Made by a program: the position numbers and the translations under genes. Below the pieces are notes generated by a model. The model was given only the letters and a program-made list of their open reading frames with translations, had not been told where the DNA came from and searched no databases. This document shows positions 7,322 to 16,797 of a stretch of DNA of 64,000 nucleotides, in pieces. Source of the DNA: Methylobacteriaceae bacterium (GTDB lineage Bacteria; Pseudomonadota; Alphaproteobacteria; Rhizobiales; Beijerinckiaceae); the NCBI GenBank assembly GCA_947444195.1, contig CANEZL010000015.1:36262-100261 (forward strand), written 5' to 3'. Position 1 is the stretch's first letter. Each line of letters starts with the position of its first letter.

Positions 7322-8136
7322 CCCACCCGCCCGCGCAGGGCCTGTGCGAGTTGGCCGACGCCCGGATGCGCGGCGCTCGCGAAGGCGGTCGCGCCCACGG
7401 CCTCGACCGGGGCGAGGAGGCGGAGCGAGTTCGTCAGGAACACGGCATCCGCCCCCAGGAAGTCGGGCAGCGTGAGGGAGCGCTCCTCCGGTAAAAACCC
7501 CTCCCCCGCGGCGAGCGCCAGGATCTCGGCGCGCACGATGCCGGCGAGCACGCCGTCGGCCGGCGGCGGCGTCACCAGGCGATCACTGAACACCGCGAAC
7601 AGGTTGCCCGTGCCGGCGCAGGCCACCTGCCCGCGCGTGTTGCGGAACAGGGCCTCGTCGAAGCCCCGCGCGGCGGCCTCCCCCGCGGCGAGCACGGCGT
7701 CGAGATAGGCCGGCGTCTTCAGCCGCGCGGCGGGCGAGGTCTCGTTGCGGGCGATATCCGTCGGCCACAGGCGCAAGGGGGCGAAGGCGAGGGAAGCCGC
7801 GCTCGGCGCCGCCGTGGCGTAGAGGACGGGCCGCGGCGCGGCCGGGGCTTTCAGCCCGCGCGGGCCCGTGCCGCGGGTGGCGGTGGTGCGGATCGCGAGC
7901 CTGGGTCCCGTCGCGGCCAGCGCCCGCATGGCCTGCCGGACCGCGTCCGGCTCGACCGCGAAGCCGAGGGTGCCGGCGGCGGCCACCAGCCTCTCCACGT
8001 GCGCGCCCTCGAAGACCACGCGGCCGTCGAGGGCGAGAGCGGTGTCGAACACCGCGTCGCCCAGGCTCAGGCCCCGGTCGGAGAGGTCGAAGGGCGCGGT
8101 CGTTCCCGTGCGCAGCCGCCCCTCAAGCCACAGCAT
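7318..8136 (-). CDS. pabC: Class IV aminotransferase, probable aminodeoxychorismate lyase
   Basis: A PLP enzyme of fold type IV. In this operon with pabB and pabA it most likely converts 4-amino-4-deoxychorismate to p-aminobenzoate and pyruvate for folate synthesis. The 272-residue chain shows the N-terminal DRGLSLGDAVFDT (20-32), the PLP lysine in ARLKTPAYLDAV (about K138), the DEALFRNTRGQVACAGTGNL segment typical of the family, and an ADAVFLTNSL segment late in the chain. The family also contains branched-chain and D-amino acid transaminases, so the assignment rests mainly on context. It overlaps pabA by 14 nt and the DoxX-like gene by 4 nt. Confidence 0.82.
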   Translation of the reverse strand: MLWLEGRLRTGTTAPFDLSDRGLSLGDAVFDTALALDGRVVFEGAHVERLVAAAGTLGFAVEPDAVRQAMRALAATGPRLAIRTTATRGTGPRGLKAPAAPRPVLYATAAPSAASLAFAPLRLWPTDIARNETSPAARLKTPAYLDAVLAAGEAAARGFDEALFRNTRGQVACAGTGNLFAVFSDRLVTPPPADGVLAGIVRAEILALAAGEGFLPEERSLTLPDFLGADAVFLTNSLRLLAPVEAVGATAFASAAHPGVGQLAQALRGRVG

Positions 8137-8737
8137 CGGTGTTCCGCCCCTCGCCCGCGGCCCAGGCCCGGGCCAATCCGAGGAAGTTCGCGAAGACGGC
8201 GTGGCCGTCCTCGGTGAGCACCGATTCCGGGTGGAACTGGATGCCGTAGGTCGGGTGGCTCCGGTGCGAGAGCGCCATCACCTCCCCGTCCGCGGACAGG
8301 GCGTCGACGCTGAGATGGCGCTCCATGCCGGGCTCGGGCCGCACCACCAGGGAGTGGTAGCGCCCCACCTGCATCGGCGCGGGCAGGCCGCGGAACAGGC
8401 GCTCCCCGCCGTGGTCGATGGGCGTGGCGTGGCCGTGGAGCGGGCGCGTGGCCCGCGCCACCGTGCCGCCGAAGGCCGCGCCGATCGCCTGATGGCCGAG
8501 GCAGACCCCGAGGATCGGCAGCGCGCCGGAGAGCGCGCGGATCGCCGGCAGGGAGATCCCCGCCTCGGCCGGGGTACAGGGCCCCGGCGAGATCACCAGC
8601 GCCTCGGGGGCGAGCGCCCGCAGGCCCGCGACGTCGAGGGCGTCGTTGCGCACGACGCGCACCGTCTCGCCGAGTTCCTCGAGGTAGCGCACGACGTTGA
8701 AGACGAAGCTGTCGTAGTTGTCGAGGACGAGGATCAT
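8123..8737 (-). CDS. pabA: Class I glutamine amidotransferase, PabA/TrpG type
   Basis: The glutaminase subunit that releases ammonia from glutamine for aminodeoxychorismate synthase. Features of the 204-residue protein: opening [15 protein letters not shown], oxyanion loop [13 protein letters not shown] (about 48-60), nucleophile Cys in [10 protein letters not shown] (about C79), and the His-Glu pair in [12 protein letters not shown] (about 168-179). Class I triad and length are complete. It lies 37 nt downstream of pabB and overlaps pabC, so the three form one operon. It could also serve anthranilate synthase, as some bacteria share this subunit; no trpE is in the window. Confidence 0.9.
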   Translation of the reverse strand: MILVLDNYDSFVFNVVRYLEELGETVRVVRNDALDVAGLRALAPEALVISPGPCTPAEAGISLPAIRALSGALPILGVCLGHQAIGAAFGGTVARATRPLHGHATPIDHGGERLFRGLPAPMQVGRYHSLVVRPEPGMERHLSVDALSADGEVMALSHRSHPTYGIQFHPESVLTEDGHAVFANFLGLARAWAAGEGRNTDAVA

Positions 8738-8774
8738 GGCCGCCGCGTCCCCGCGGTCGAGCTCCCGGCCGCGC

Positions 8775-10208
8775 TCATGCGCCCTCCCCGGTCCCGAAGC
8801 CCTGCTCGAAGCCCTGCCCCAAGCCTTGCCCCAAGCCTTGCCCGAAGGCCTGGAAGACGCGGGCCGCCTTGGTCAGGGTCTCCTCGTATTCGGGGCCGGG
8901 CTCCGAGAGCAGGGTGACGCCGCCGCCCGCCTGCAGCACGGCCGTGCGCCCGTCCATGAACACGGTGCGGATGGCGATCGCGGTGTCGAGGGCCCCGTCG
9001 AAGCCGATCCGGCCGATGGCACCGCAATAGAGCTCGCGCGCGTCGCCCTCGATCTCGGTGATGATGTCCATGGCGCGGATCTTCGGCGCTCCCGTGATCG
9101 AGCCCCCCGGAAAGGTGGCCGCCACGAGGTCGAGGGCGTCGAGGCCGGGCCGCAGGGTGCCGGTGACCACGGAGACGAGATGGTGGACGCCGGCATAGGT
9201 TTCCAGCCCGCACAGGGTCGGGACCCGCACGCTGTGGGCCTCGCAGACCCGCGAGAGGTCGTTGCGCAGCAGGTCGACGATCATGATGTTCTCGGCCCGC
9301 TCCTTCGGGTTCGCCTGGAGCGCCGATCCCAGGGCCCGGTCGGCCTCGGGATCGGCCACCCGCCGGGCCGTGCCCTTGATCGGCCGGGTCTCCACGTCCC
9401 GGCCGTCGAGCTTCAGGAAGCGCTCGGGCGAGCTCGAGGCCACGGTGAGCCCCTCGAAGGCGAGATAGGCGCCGAAGGTGGCGGGGTTCGTCGCGCGCAA
9501 GCGACGGTAGAGGGAAAAGCCGTCGAAGCCTTCGGGCAGGTCGGCGCTGAAGCGCTGGGCGATGTTGGCCTGGTAGATGTCGCCGGCCCGGATATAGGCG
9601 CGCACCCGCTCCACCGCCGCCTCGTAGCCGGCGCGGGTGAAGTTCGAGCGCCAGGTCAGCGCCGGGACGGGCTCGGCCGGCGCCTCCGCCCCGCCCTGCC
9701 CGAGCAGGTCACCGAACAGGTCGAGCCGGGCAGCGGCGCGGGCCGCGCGGGCACCCGCCTCCCGCTCCGGGAAGCCCGTGGCGAGGAGGCGGCAGGTGCC
9801 CGCCGCGTGGTCCACCGCGAGCACCGTGTCGTAGAGGTTGAAGGCGATGTCGTCGGTGAGGCCGGCCCGGCGGGCGGGCGCCGCGACGCGCTCCAGCGCC
9901 TGTCCGAGATCGTAGGCGAAGTAGCCGATGGCGCCCCCGGGGAAGGGCAGGTCCGCCTCCGCCTCGAGCCGGTAGGGGGCGAGCGCCGCGCGCAGGGCCT
10001 CGATCGCGCTGCCCGGCACCGGCCGGCCGTCGAGGGTGGCCACGCCGTCGCGGACGCGGAAGCGGGCGAAGGGGTCGGCGGCGAGGATCGAGAGGCGGCC
10101 GAGCGTCGCGTGCGGCATGGCGCTGTCGAGGAAGGCGAGGCCCGGCAGGGGCCGCAGCCGGGCTGCCGCCGCGACGGGATCGACGAACGGGATCTCACGG
10201 GTCCACAT
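8775..10208 (-). CDS. pabB: Aminodeoxychorismate synthase component I
   Basis: PabB aminates chorismate using ammonia from the amidotransferase encoded next to it. The chorismate-binding core is clear: [20 protein letters not shown] with NIAQRF, then [12 protein letters not shown], the [11 protein letters not shown] motif, [20 protein letters not shown], and [18 protein letters not shown] near the C-terminus. ATG 10208 is chosen (477 residues) because GAGAAG lies 8 nt upstream; the open frame extends to 10355 but that part is Arg/Pro-rich and unlike the family. The last 25 residues carry a short tandem GLGQ repeat, encoded by a 12-nt DNA repeat near 8806-8850, beyond the conserved domain. rimO diverges from it. 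Confidence 0.92.
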   Translation of the reverse strand: MWTREIPFVDPVAAAARLRPLPGLAFLDSAMPHATLGRLSILAADPFARFRVRDGVATLDGRPVPGSAIEALRAALAPYRLEAEADLPFPGGAIGYFAYDLGQALERVAAPARRAGLTDDIAFNLYDTVLAVDHAAGTCRLLATGFPEREAGARAARAAARLDLFGDLLGQGGAEAPAEPVPALTWRSNFTRAGYEAAVERVRAYIRAGDIYQANIAQRFSADLPEGFDGFSLYRRLRATNPATFGAYLAFEGLTVASSSPERFLKLDGRDVETRPIKGTARRVADPEADRALGSALQANPKERAENIMIVDLLRNDLSRVCEAHSVRVPTLCGLETYAGVHHLVSVVTGTLRPGLDALDLVAATFPGGSITGAPKIRAMDIITEIEGDARELYCGAIGRIGFDGALDTAIAIRTVFMDGRTAVLQAGGGVTLLSEPGPEYEETLTKAARVFQAFGQGLGQGLGQGFEQGFGTGEGA

Positions 10209-10433
10209 CGGATCGGCTTCTCGGGTCTCCGGGCGGCGGCGCGGCCTTCGCGCGCTCACGCCTCGCACAGGCGGTGCCGCGGGGGAAGCGGGGGGATCCG
10301 GGCCCCGCGCCGCCCGGGCTCGCAACCGCCGGCCGATTCCTGTATAGGGACGCACGATTCTCCAGATCTCACGCGATCAGCGCGCGGCGCGGGCCGGTCC
10401 GGTTCCGCAGGACGCGGGCGCCGTTGGACATCC

Positions 10434-11774
10434 ATGACCGCCACCCCCTCCCCCGCCGCGAAAGCCGGCGCGCCCCGCATCTCCTTCGTCTCCCTCGGCT
10501 GCCCGAAGGCCCTGGTCGATTCCGAGCGGATCCTCACGCATCTGCGCGCGGAGGGCTACGAGCTGGCGCGCAAGCATGACGGGGCGGACGTCGTCATCGT
10601 CAACACCTGCGGCTTCCTCGATTCGGCCAAGGCCGAGTCGCTCCAAGCGATCGGCGAGGCCATGGCCGAGAACGGCCGGGTCATCGTCACCGGCTGCATG
10701 GGCGCGCAGCCGGACGAGATCCGCGAGAAGTACCCGAACCTCCTCGCGGTCACCGGCCCGCAGGCCTACGAATCGGTGGTGGCCGCGGTGCACGAGGCGG
10801 TGCCGCCCGCCCACGACCCGTTCCTCGACCTGATCCCGCCGCAGGGCGTCAAGCTGACGCCACGGCACTACGCCTATCTGAAGATTTCGGAGGGCTGCAA
10901 CAACCGCTGCACCTTCTGCATCATCCCCTCGCTCCGGGGCGATCTCGTCAGCCGCCCGGCGGGCGACGTGCTGCGCGAGGCCGAGAAGCTGGTCAAGGCC
11001 GGCGTCAAGGAGCTCCTCGTCGTCTCGCAGGACACCAGCGCCTACGGGGTCGACACCCGCTACGCCGCGAGCCCCTGGCGCGACCGGGAGGTGCGGGCCC
11101 GCTTCTACGACCTCGCCAAGGAGCTGGGCGAGCTCGGCGCCTGGGTGCGGCTCCACTACGTCTACCCCTACCCGCACGTGGACGAGGTCATCCCGCTCAT
11201 GGCCGAGGGCAAGGTTCTGCCCTACCTCGACATGCCGCTCCAGCACGCGAGCCCGAGCGTTCTCAAGCGCATGCGCCGGCCCGGCAACCAGGAGAAGCAG
11301 TTGGAGCGCATCCGGCGCTGGCGCGAGACCTGCCCGGACCTCGCCATCCGCTCGACCTTCATCGTGGGCTTCCCCGGGGAGACCGAGGCCGAGTTCGAGG
11401 AGCTTCTCGCCTGGATCCGCGAGGCGAAGCTCGAGCGCGTCGGCTGCTTCACCTACGAGCCGGTGAAGGGCGCGCCCGCCAACGACCTCGCCGCCGCGGT
11501 GCCGCCCGAGCTTCAGCAGGAGCGCAAGCATCGCTTCATGGAGGCGCAGCAGGGCGTCGCCCTGCGGCTCCAGAAGGCCAAGGTCGGCCGGCGCCTGCCC
11601 GTCATCATCGATTCGGTCGGCGGCAACGTCGCGGTGGGGCGCACCAAGTACGACGCCCCCGAGATCGACGGCAGCGTCCATGCCAGCTTCCGCCGCCCGG
11701 TGCGGCCGGGCGACATCGTCACCGTCAGGATCGAGGACGCGGACGCCTACGACCTGCGCGGCAGCGTGGTGTAG
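10434..11774 (+). CDS. rimO: Ribosomal protein S12 methylthiotransferase RimO
   Basis: A radical-SAM enzyme that adds a methylthio group to the conserved aspartate of ribosomal protein S12. The 446-residue product has the N-terminal UPF0004 cluster ligands in [25 protein letters not shown] and [11 protein letters not shown]. The radical-SAM triad is in [20 protein letters not shown], with a C-terminal TRAM-like segment ending in [10 protein letters not shown]. The IIPSLRG and [10 protein letters not shown] motifs separate RimO from MiaB. ATG 10434 is chosen; an open frame runs much further upstream but is antisense to pabB. The roughly 225-nt gap to pabB must hold divergent promoters. Confidence 0.95.
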   Translation: MTATPSPAAKAGAPRISFVSLGCPKALVDSERILTHLRAEGYELARKHDGADVVIVNTCGFLDSAKAESLQAIGEAMAENGRVIVTGCMGAQPDEIREKYPNLLAVTGPQAYESVVAAVHEAVPPAHDPFLDLIPPQGVKLTPRHYAYLKISEGCNNRCTFCIIPSLRGDLVSRPAGDVLREAEKLVKAGVKELLVVSQDTSAYGVDTRYAASPWRDREVRARFYDLAKELGELGAWVRLHYVYPYPHVDEVIPLMAEGKVLPYLDMPLQHASPSVLKRMRRPGNQEKQLERIRRWRETCPDLAIRSTFIVGFPGETEAEFEELLAWIREAKLERVGCFTYEPVKGAPANDLAAAVPPELQQERKHRFMEAQQGVALRLQKAKVGRRLPVIIDSVGGNVAVGRTKYDAPEIDGSVHASFRRPVRPGDIVTVRIEDADAYDLRGSVV

Positions 11775-11782
11775 ACGCCGCC

Positions 11783-11983
11783 TCAGGCGTTCTTGCGCGG
11801 GCGGTGGTTCGGGTCGACCCCGCCCTCCGGCGTGGTCTCGTTCTCGACATCGCCCTCGAAGGTCGAATCCGCCTCCAGGTCTTCCGGATCGCGGCCCGTC
11901 ATGCCCTTCGAGGTGCCGATGCCCGGATTGCCCTCGAGGTCGGCATCGGTCGGGGTCTCTGTCTTCGGGTGCTTGGTCGACAT
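11783..11983 (-). CDS. Small acidic hypothetical protein
   Basis: A 66-residue hydrophilic, acidic protein (many Asp, Glu, Thr, Pro; no Cys and no membrane segment), probably disordered. The ATG at 11983 has a strong AGGAGG eight bases upstream (minus strand), which supports real translation. Residues 15-40 (DLEGNPGIGTSKGMTGRDPED) resemble short, unnamed alphaproteobacterial proteins of unknown function; I cannot name a family. It converges on rimO with only eight bases between stop codons. Confidence 0.65.
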   Translation of the reverse strand: MSTKHPKTETPTDADLEGNPGIGTSKGMTGRDPEDLEADSTFEGDVENETTPEGGVDPNHRPRKNA

Positions 11984-12032
11984 GCGGCCTCCTGTTCGGT
12001 TGCCGGGGGTCAACGCGACGGGTCGGGGCCCG

Positions 12033-12680
12033 TCACGGCGCTGCGTCGGTTCGCCCCGATGCGATCTCGGAGAGACCGATGCGCCCCACGCCCGCTGCCC
12101 CCATCCGGGCCCAGGCGGCGGCCGTGCCGTCCCGGTCGATGCCGCGCACGGCGTCCTCCACCACCACGGCCTCGAAGCCCGCCGCGCGGGCGTCGAGGGC
12201 GCTCCAGGCCACGCAGAAATCCGTGGCGAGGCCGCAGAGCACGACGCGGGTGAAGCCGCGCTCGCGCAAGGCACCGGCAAGCCCCGTGCGGGTGGCGCGG
12301 TCGGCCTCCAGAAAGGCCGAGTAGCTGTCCACGTCCCGCCCGTGGCCTTTGCGGATCACGAGTTCGGCGCGGGCCGCGTCGAGGCCGGGGGCGAAGGCGG
12401 CGCCGGGCGAGCCCTGCACGCAGTGCTCCGGCCAGAGCATCTGGGCGCCGTAGGGCATCGCCACCGTCTCGAAGGCGGCGCGGCCGGAATAGCTCGTGTG
12501 GAACGAGGCGTGGCCCGGCGGATGCCAGTCCTGCGTCAGCACCGCGTGCGGGAACAGGCGCAGGAGCCGGTTGCAGGGCCCGACGACCGCCGCGCCGTCG
12601 GGCACGGCGAGCGCGCCGCCGGGCAGGAAATCGACCTGCACGTCGACGACGAGCAGGACGTCCGTGGGCGCCACCCTCAC
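12033..12680 (-). CDS. pncA: Nicotinamidase
   Basis: An isochorismatase-fold amidase that converts nicotinamide to nicotinate for NAD salvage. The 215-residue chain carries the catalytic triad: Asp in LLVVDVQVDFLPGG (about D13), Lys in LVIRKGHGRDVDSYSAF, and the nucleophilic Cys in GLATDFCVAWSALDA. The metal-site Asp and His residues are in TQDWHPPGHASF. GTG 12680 is used as start, preceded by AGGATA. It lies just downstream of a small acidic protein's promoter-distal end and is followed upstream by a quinone reductase gene on the same strand, but no functional link is evident. Confidence 0.93.
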   Translation of the reverse strand: MRVAPTDVLLVVDVQVDFLPGGALAVPDGAAVVGPCNRLLRLFPHAVLTQDWHPPGHASFHTSYSGRAAFETVAMPYGAQMLWPEHCVQGSPGAAFAPGLDAARAELVIRKGHGRDVDSYSAFLEADRATRTGLAGALRERGFTRVVLCGLATDFCVAWSALDARAAGFEAVVVEDAVRGIDRDGTAAAWARMGAAGVGRIGLSEIASGRTDAAP

Positions 12681-12717
12681 CGCGGCACCGGTATCCTGTG
12701 ATCCCGGGTTCCCCGGA

Positions 12718-13692
12718 TCACGGCAGCATCACGGTGGCGCCGGTGGTCTCGCGGCCGGCGAGATCCCGATGGACGGCCTGCGCCTCGGCGAGCGGGCGCT
12801 TGGCGTGGACGGGGATCTTCACCGCACCGCTCGCCACCACCGAGAACAGGTTCCTCGCCATCTCCTCCAGCACCGGGCGCTGGCTCGCGAAGGTGAAGAG
12901 CGTGGGCCGCGTCACGTAGAGCGAGCCGCGCGGGGCGAGCAGGCCGAGGTCGAGGCCCGAGATCGGGCCCGACGACGCGCCGAAGCTCGCGAGCAGGCCG
13001 AGCGGCGCGAGGCTGTCGAGGGAGCCCATCAGGGTCGCCTGGCCGACGCCGTCATAGACCACCGGCACGCCCTTGCCCCCCGTGATCTCGCGGACGCGCT
13101 TGGCCACGTCCTCCTCGCGGTAGAGGATGACGTGGTCGCAGCCGTGCTGGCGGGCGAGCTCCGCCTTCTCGGGCGAGCCCGCCGTGCCGATCACGGTGGC
13201 GCCGAGATGCTTGGCCCACTGGCAGGCGATGAGGCCGACGCCGCCGGCGGCGGCGTGGAACAGGATCGTGTCGCCGGCCTTCAGCTTGTAGGTGCGGTGG
13301 AGCAGGTACTCGGCGGTGAGGCCCTTCAGCATCATCGCCGCGGCGGTGGCGTCGTCCACGCCCTCGGGGATGTGCACGCAGCCCGCGGCCGGGACGATCA
13401 TCTCCTCGGCGTAGCTCCCCTCGGCGGAGGCCGTGGCGACGCGGTCGCCGGGCTTGAACCCGGTCACGCCCTCGCCCACCGCCTCGACGGTGCCCGCGCC
13501 CTCCTTGCCGGGGGTGAAGGGGAGCTGGGCCGCCTTGTAGGCGCCGGAGCGGAAGTAGATGTCGATGAAGTTCACGCCGATGGCGGTGAGCTTCACCCGG
13601 ATCTGGCCGGGACCGGGCTCGCGCCGCTCCACCTCCTCGTAGGCCATCACCTCGGGGCCGCCGTACTCGTGAACCCGGATCGCCTTCGGCAT
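12718..13692 (-). CDS. qor: NADPH:quinone oxidoreductase, zinc-independent MDR family
   Basis: A medium-chain dehydrogenase/reductase that reduces quinones with NADPH in the cytoplasm. The 324-residue product opens with MPKAIRVHEYGGPEVM. It has the GVNFIDIYFRSGAYK and PFTPGKEGAGTVEAVG segments typical of Qor, and the nucleotide loop HAAAGGVGLIACQWAKHLGA (about 147-166). No structural-zinc cysteine cluster is present, as expected for this branch. ATG 13692 is preceded by GAGGACGAGACG. The gene converges towards nothing: it is followed on the same strand by pncA after 37 nt, so the two may be co-transcribed. Confidence 0.9.
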   Translation of the reverse strand: MPKAIRVHEYGGPEVMAYEEVERREPGPGQIRVKLTAIGVNFIDIYFRSGAYKAAQLPFTPGKEGAGTVEAVGEGVTGFKPGDRVATASAEGSYAEEMIVPAAGCVHIPEGVDDATAAAMMLKGLTAEYLLHRTYKLKAGDTILFHAAAGGVGLIACQWAKHLGATVIGTAGSPEKAELARQHGCDHVILYREEDVAKRVREITGGKGVPVVYDGVGQATLMGSLDSLAPLGLLASFGASSGPISGLDLGLLAPRGSLYVTRPTLFTFASQRPVLEEMARNLFSVVASGAVKIPVHAKRPLAEAQAVHRDLAGRETTGATVMLP

Positions 13693-13798
13693 CGTCTCGT
13701 CCTCGGTCGTGAATGGCCCCGTCCGCCCCGAGATAGCCGCTGGAGCGCACGGGGCAATGCCGGGCGGGGCGGCGGCGCTGACGCCCCGCCCGGTCCTC

Positions 13799-14566
13799 TC
13801 AGCGCGGCGGGCCTCCGGCGAGGGCGGCGAAGTCGAGGTTCTCCGGGGCGCGCCAGCCGGGGGCGGCGCCGGCACCCGGGCAGGGCTCGGCGGTGAGCGG
13901 CGTGGCCGGATCGGCCTCGGCGAGGGCGAGGCCGCGGGCCCGCAGGGCGCCCGTGCCCTTGGCGAAGAAGCCGAAGCTGAGGCTCACCGCCTCCGGCGCG
14001 ACCGCGATGACGATGCGGCGGCGCGTCCAGTCCCGGTCGCCGAACAGCCAGCCGGCCTCCGCGCCCCTCAGGTTGTCGAAGGCGAGCGCCGCCCCCGGCC
14101 GCGCATCCACCCGCGCCCAGATCGTCGCGCCGTGCGTGATCCCCGCCGTGCGCAGGGACGCCTCCAGGACGAGGCGGCGGCCGTGGAAGGGCACGGCCGA
14201 GACGGTCTGCAGGTAGCAGCCGAAGATCGCCGCCGGATCGCGGTAGCCCGTCGCCGCGGGGGCCACGGCGTGGCGGATCAGCGCGACGTTGCCGCCGGTT
14301 CCCCGCTCGACGCCGTGCTCGAACTCCGCCGGGTGCTCGGCGAGGAAATCCCAGGCCTTCGGCGCGGGCCGGCTCCGGACGGGCTCCGGCGCCCCGCGCC
14401 GCAGCCGGGCGGAGAGGATGTTCCAGTCCGGGCAGCCGAACTGGCGGGCGACGAGGTCCAGGCTCTCCCCGTGCGAGAGCGCGATGTCCCTGGCCCGCAG
14501 GGCTGCGGCGAGGGCACGGGCCATGCGCTTGGCGTCCGTGAGGGTGGTGGGGCGGTGGCTGTGCAT
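13799..14566 (-). CDS. Protein with N-terminal glyoxalase-associated helical domain
   Basis: A 255-residue protein of unknown role. Residues 9-58 (DAKRMARALAAALRARD, then SHGESLDLVARQFGCPDWN) match the small helical domain often annotated as a glyoxalase-superfamily domain and found in uncharacterised alphaproteobacterial proteins. The rest, about 150 residues, has alternating beta-like segments (GYRDPAAIFGCYLQTVSAVPF, RRIVIAVAPEAVSLSFGFF) and no catalytic motif that I can identify. ATG 14566 is chosen because the upstream extension is Pro/Arg-rich. It diverges from the UbiH-family gene. Confidence 0.6.
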   Translation of the reverse strand: MHSHRPTTLTDAKRMARALAAALRARDIALSHGESLDLVARQFGCPDWNILSARLRRGAPEPVRSRPAPKAWDFLAEHPAEFEHGVERGTGGNVALIRHAVAPAATGYRDPAAIFGCYLQTVSAVPFHGRRLVLEASLRTAGITHGATIWARVDARPGAALAFDNLRGAEAGWLFGDRDWTRRRIVIAVAPEAVSLSFGFFAKGTGALRARGLALAEADPATPLTAEPCPGAGAAPGWRAPENLDFAALAGGPPR

Positions 14567-14854
14567 GGGCGGATCCCCGAGATCGGATCGGCGTCCCGTC
14601 AGTGCTCGCGTTGCTGGCGGCCGATCCGTGGGGGCGGGGGCGGGTCCGTCCGCGATGCATTCACCACACCCTGGAAGGGCGCGAGCGGGCGGCTGCATCG
14701 AGCGCGGCGGGAAGGGATCACGGCCGGCCCGCTCCTGTCAACGGAGCCCGCGCTCTGGGTCGCAGGCGGGCCATGGACCCGGACGGGAATCGCGCGCATT
14801 GCCTTGGCTGAGGCCGGCGCCGCGCCGGTTCACCCGCCCGACGGCCGAGACCCG

Positions 14855-16084
14855 ATGCCCGCGACCTCTTCCCCACCCTCCCCCGCCCCAGAGACCTTCG
14901 CGGTCGCCGTCGTCGGTGCGGGCGCGGCCGGGCTCGCGGCGGCCCTCGCCCTGGCGCAGGCCGGGGTGGCGACCGCCCTCGTCGGGCGCCACGCGCCGGT
15001 GGCGGACGGGCGCACCGTGGCGCTGCTGGACGGGTCCGTGCGCTTCCTCGACGCGCTGGGGGCGTGGCGCGCGCTGGCGCCCCAGGCGGCGCCCCTCGCG
15101 GTGCTGCAGATCGTCGACGACACCGGCAGCCTGTTCCGTCCGCCCCCGGTGCGGTTCCATGCCGGCGAGATCGGCCTGGAGGCCTTCGGCTGGAACGTCG
15201 AGAATGCCGGCCTCGTGGAGACCCTGCGCGCGCGGGCGCGGGCGATGCCGGGCCTGACCCTGATCGAGAGCGACGCCGAATCGTTCGCGGCGGGCGAGGC
15301 CGCGGCGCGGGTCGTCCTCGCGGAGGGCGGGGCCATCGAGGCCCGGCTCGTGGTGGCCGCCGACGGCGCCCGCTCCCGCCTGCGGGGGGCGAGCGGCATC
15401 GGCGTGCGCGACTGGTCCTATCCGCAGGCGGCGCTGACCACGATCCTGGCCCATGCCCGGCCGCACCGGGACGTCTCCACCGAGTTCCACACCCGCCAGG
15501 GGCCCTTCACCCTGGTGCCCCTGCCCGGCGGCCACCGCTCCAGCCTCGTCTGGGTCACGGCGCAGGCGCGGGCCGAGGACCTCGCCGCCCTGGGCGACGC
15601 CGACCTCGCCGCCGCGGTCGAGGCCCAGGCCAAGCACATGCTCGGGGCCATGCGCATCGACGGCCCGCGGGGCCGGGTGCCGATGCGGGGGCTCGCCGTG
15701 GCGAGCCCCGTGGCCCACCGCCTCGCCCTGATCGGCGAGGCCGCCCACGTCTTCCCGCCCATCGGGGCGCAGGGGCTCAATCTCGGCCTGCGGGACGCGG
15801 CGGCCCTGCGCGACGCGGTGCTTGCGGCGGCCGAGGACCGGCGCGATCCGGGCTCGCGCGCGGCGCTCGCCGGCTTCGCCCGCGCCCGGCGGCGCGACGC
15901 GGCCCTGCGCACGGCGGCCGTGGACGGGCTCAACCGCAGCCTGCTCGCCGATCTCCTGCCGGTGGATGCCCTGCGCGGCCTCGGCCTCCTCGCCCTTCAG
16001 GCGGTCGGGCCTCTGCGGCGGGCGGTGATGCGCGAGGGGGTACTGCCGCGGCGGGGCACGCCGGAACTCATGCGGGCGCGCTGA
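14855..16084 (+). CDS. FAD-dependent UbiH/UbiF-family hydroxylase
   Basis: A flavin monooxygenase of the UbiH/UbiF/VisC/COQ6 type, probably acting in ubiquinone ring hydroxylation. The 409-residue chain has the FAD-binding GxGxxG in VAVVGAGAAGLAAALALAQAG (about 17-37), the DG motif in VVAADGARSRLR (about 168-179), and the GD-like FAD-ribityl motif GEAAHVFPPIGAQGLNLGLR (about 292-311). ATG 14855 is chosen; an open frame reaches far upstream but overlaps the divergent gene. Which ring position it hydroxylates cannot be told from the sequence. A hairpin-bearing 110-nt repeat lies just past the stop. Confidence 0.85.
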   Translation: MPATSSPPSPAPETFAVAVVGAGAAGLAAALALAQAGVATALVGRHAPVADGRTVALLDGSVRFLDALGAWRALAPQAAPLAVLQIVDDTGSLFRPPPVRFHAGEIGLEAFGWNVENAGLVETLRARARAMPGLTLIESDAESFAAGEAAARVVLAEGGAIEARLVVAADGARSRLRGASGIGVRDWSYPQAALTTILAHARPHRDVSTEFHTRQGPFTLVPLPGGHRSSLVWVTAQARAEDLAALGDADLAAAVEAQAKHMLGAMRIDGPRGRVPMRGLAVASPVAHRLALIGEAAHVFPPIGAQGLNLGLRDAAALRDAVLAAAEDRRDPGSRAALAGFARARRRDAALRTAAVDGLNRSLLADLLPVDALRGLGLLALQAVGPLRRAVMREGVLPRRGTPELMRAR

Positions 16085-16100
16085 GGTCTCGAGGAAGTCT

Positions 16101-16210
16101 CATACCCAATCCGGTTGATCCCTCCGGGATGGCGGATTTGGGCTTCGCTCATGCGCCGCGCGGGCTCGGTCGATACGATCTCCGCTTCGATCAAGCGGAG
16201 ATCGTATCAG
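16101..16210. repeat. 110-nt hairpin repeat at convergent gene ends, copy 1
   Basis: Lies between the convergent UbiH-family gene and the receiver-like gene. Its right half folds into a perfect 16-bp stem (16172-16187 with 16193-16208, loop CGATC). A second copy of the same length is at 56211-56320, also between convergent genes. It probably acts as a bidirectional terminator. Confidence 0.78.
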
Positions 16211-16244
16211 GAGAATTCTCGGGGACGACGCGGGATCGCGCCGC

Positions 16245-16589
16245 TCAGCGTTCCGGCTCCTGGAGGACGTAGGCGCCGATGCGGCTCTGGAGGTCCACGG
16301 GCCCGCCCGAGCGGCGGGTGCGGCCGGCCTCGATGTCGATGATCGGGATGCCGCGGTCGCGGATCTGCGTGCGCAGGCGCTCGGCGAGGGAGCGGTATGT
16401 TGCGTCGCGACGATTCGAGTTCTGGAACAGCACGGCGGCGGGCCGGGCGATCACGGCCAGGACGTCGTCGGCGGCCTCCAGGGAGGCGGTGACGCTGGCA
16501 TAGCCGAGTTCCGCCAGCTCCCCCGCGAGGGAGTGATCCACGGCGCGGACGCCGTCATCGACCACGAGCACTTGCTGCAGCGCAACCAT
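16245..16589 (-). CDS. Degenerate receiver-like domain protein
   Basis: A 114-residue single-domain protein with the secondary-structure rhythm of a CheY-like receiver: LQQVLVVDDGVRAVDHSLAG at the N-terminus (the acidic pair of metal-binding residues is VDD, about 10-11), a GYASVTASLEAADDVLA helix, then ARPAAVLFQNSNRRD where the phospho-accepting Asp should be, and IPIIDIEAG near the end. The acceptor Asp is replaced by Gln/Asn and the late conserved Lys is absent, so phosphorylation is unlikely. It may be a stand-alone pseudo-receiver that works by protein contacts. No kinase gene adjoins it. Confidence 0.55.
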   Translation of the reverse strand: MVALQQVLVVDDGVRAVDHSLAGELAELGYASVTASLEAADDVLAVIARPAAVLFQNSNRRDATYRSLAERLRTQIRDRGIPIIDIEAGRTRRSGGPVDLQSRIGAYVLQEPER

Positions 16590-16797
16590 AAGCTTGAGCG
16601 GTATCCTATCCGATGCCCCGATGGAAGAGGGCCGAGCCGATAACCCGCCGGACCGCGGTTTGGTTCGCCGGCACGATTGCGACTGCGAAGATGGATCCGC
16701 GGATCTGAGCGGAGGATGAACCGCGGGATCGGGGCGCCCCGGCGGGGGTGATTCCCTGTGGGCGGCGTCGCTCGCCGCGCTGCGAAAGGGCCGGGGC

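Noticed and set aside
8806..8850. Short tandem DNA repeat as a regulatory array
   Set aside because: It lies inside the pabB reading frame and keeps phase, so it is a protein-tail repeat.
8718..10433. Upstream in-frame extension of rimO
   Set aside because: It is antisense to pabB, has shadow-type composition, and the conserved RimO N-terminus begins at ATG 10434.
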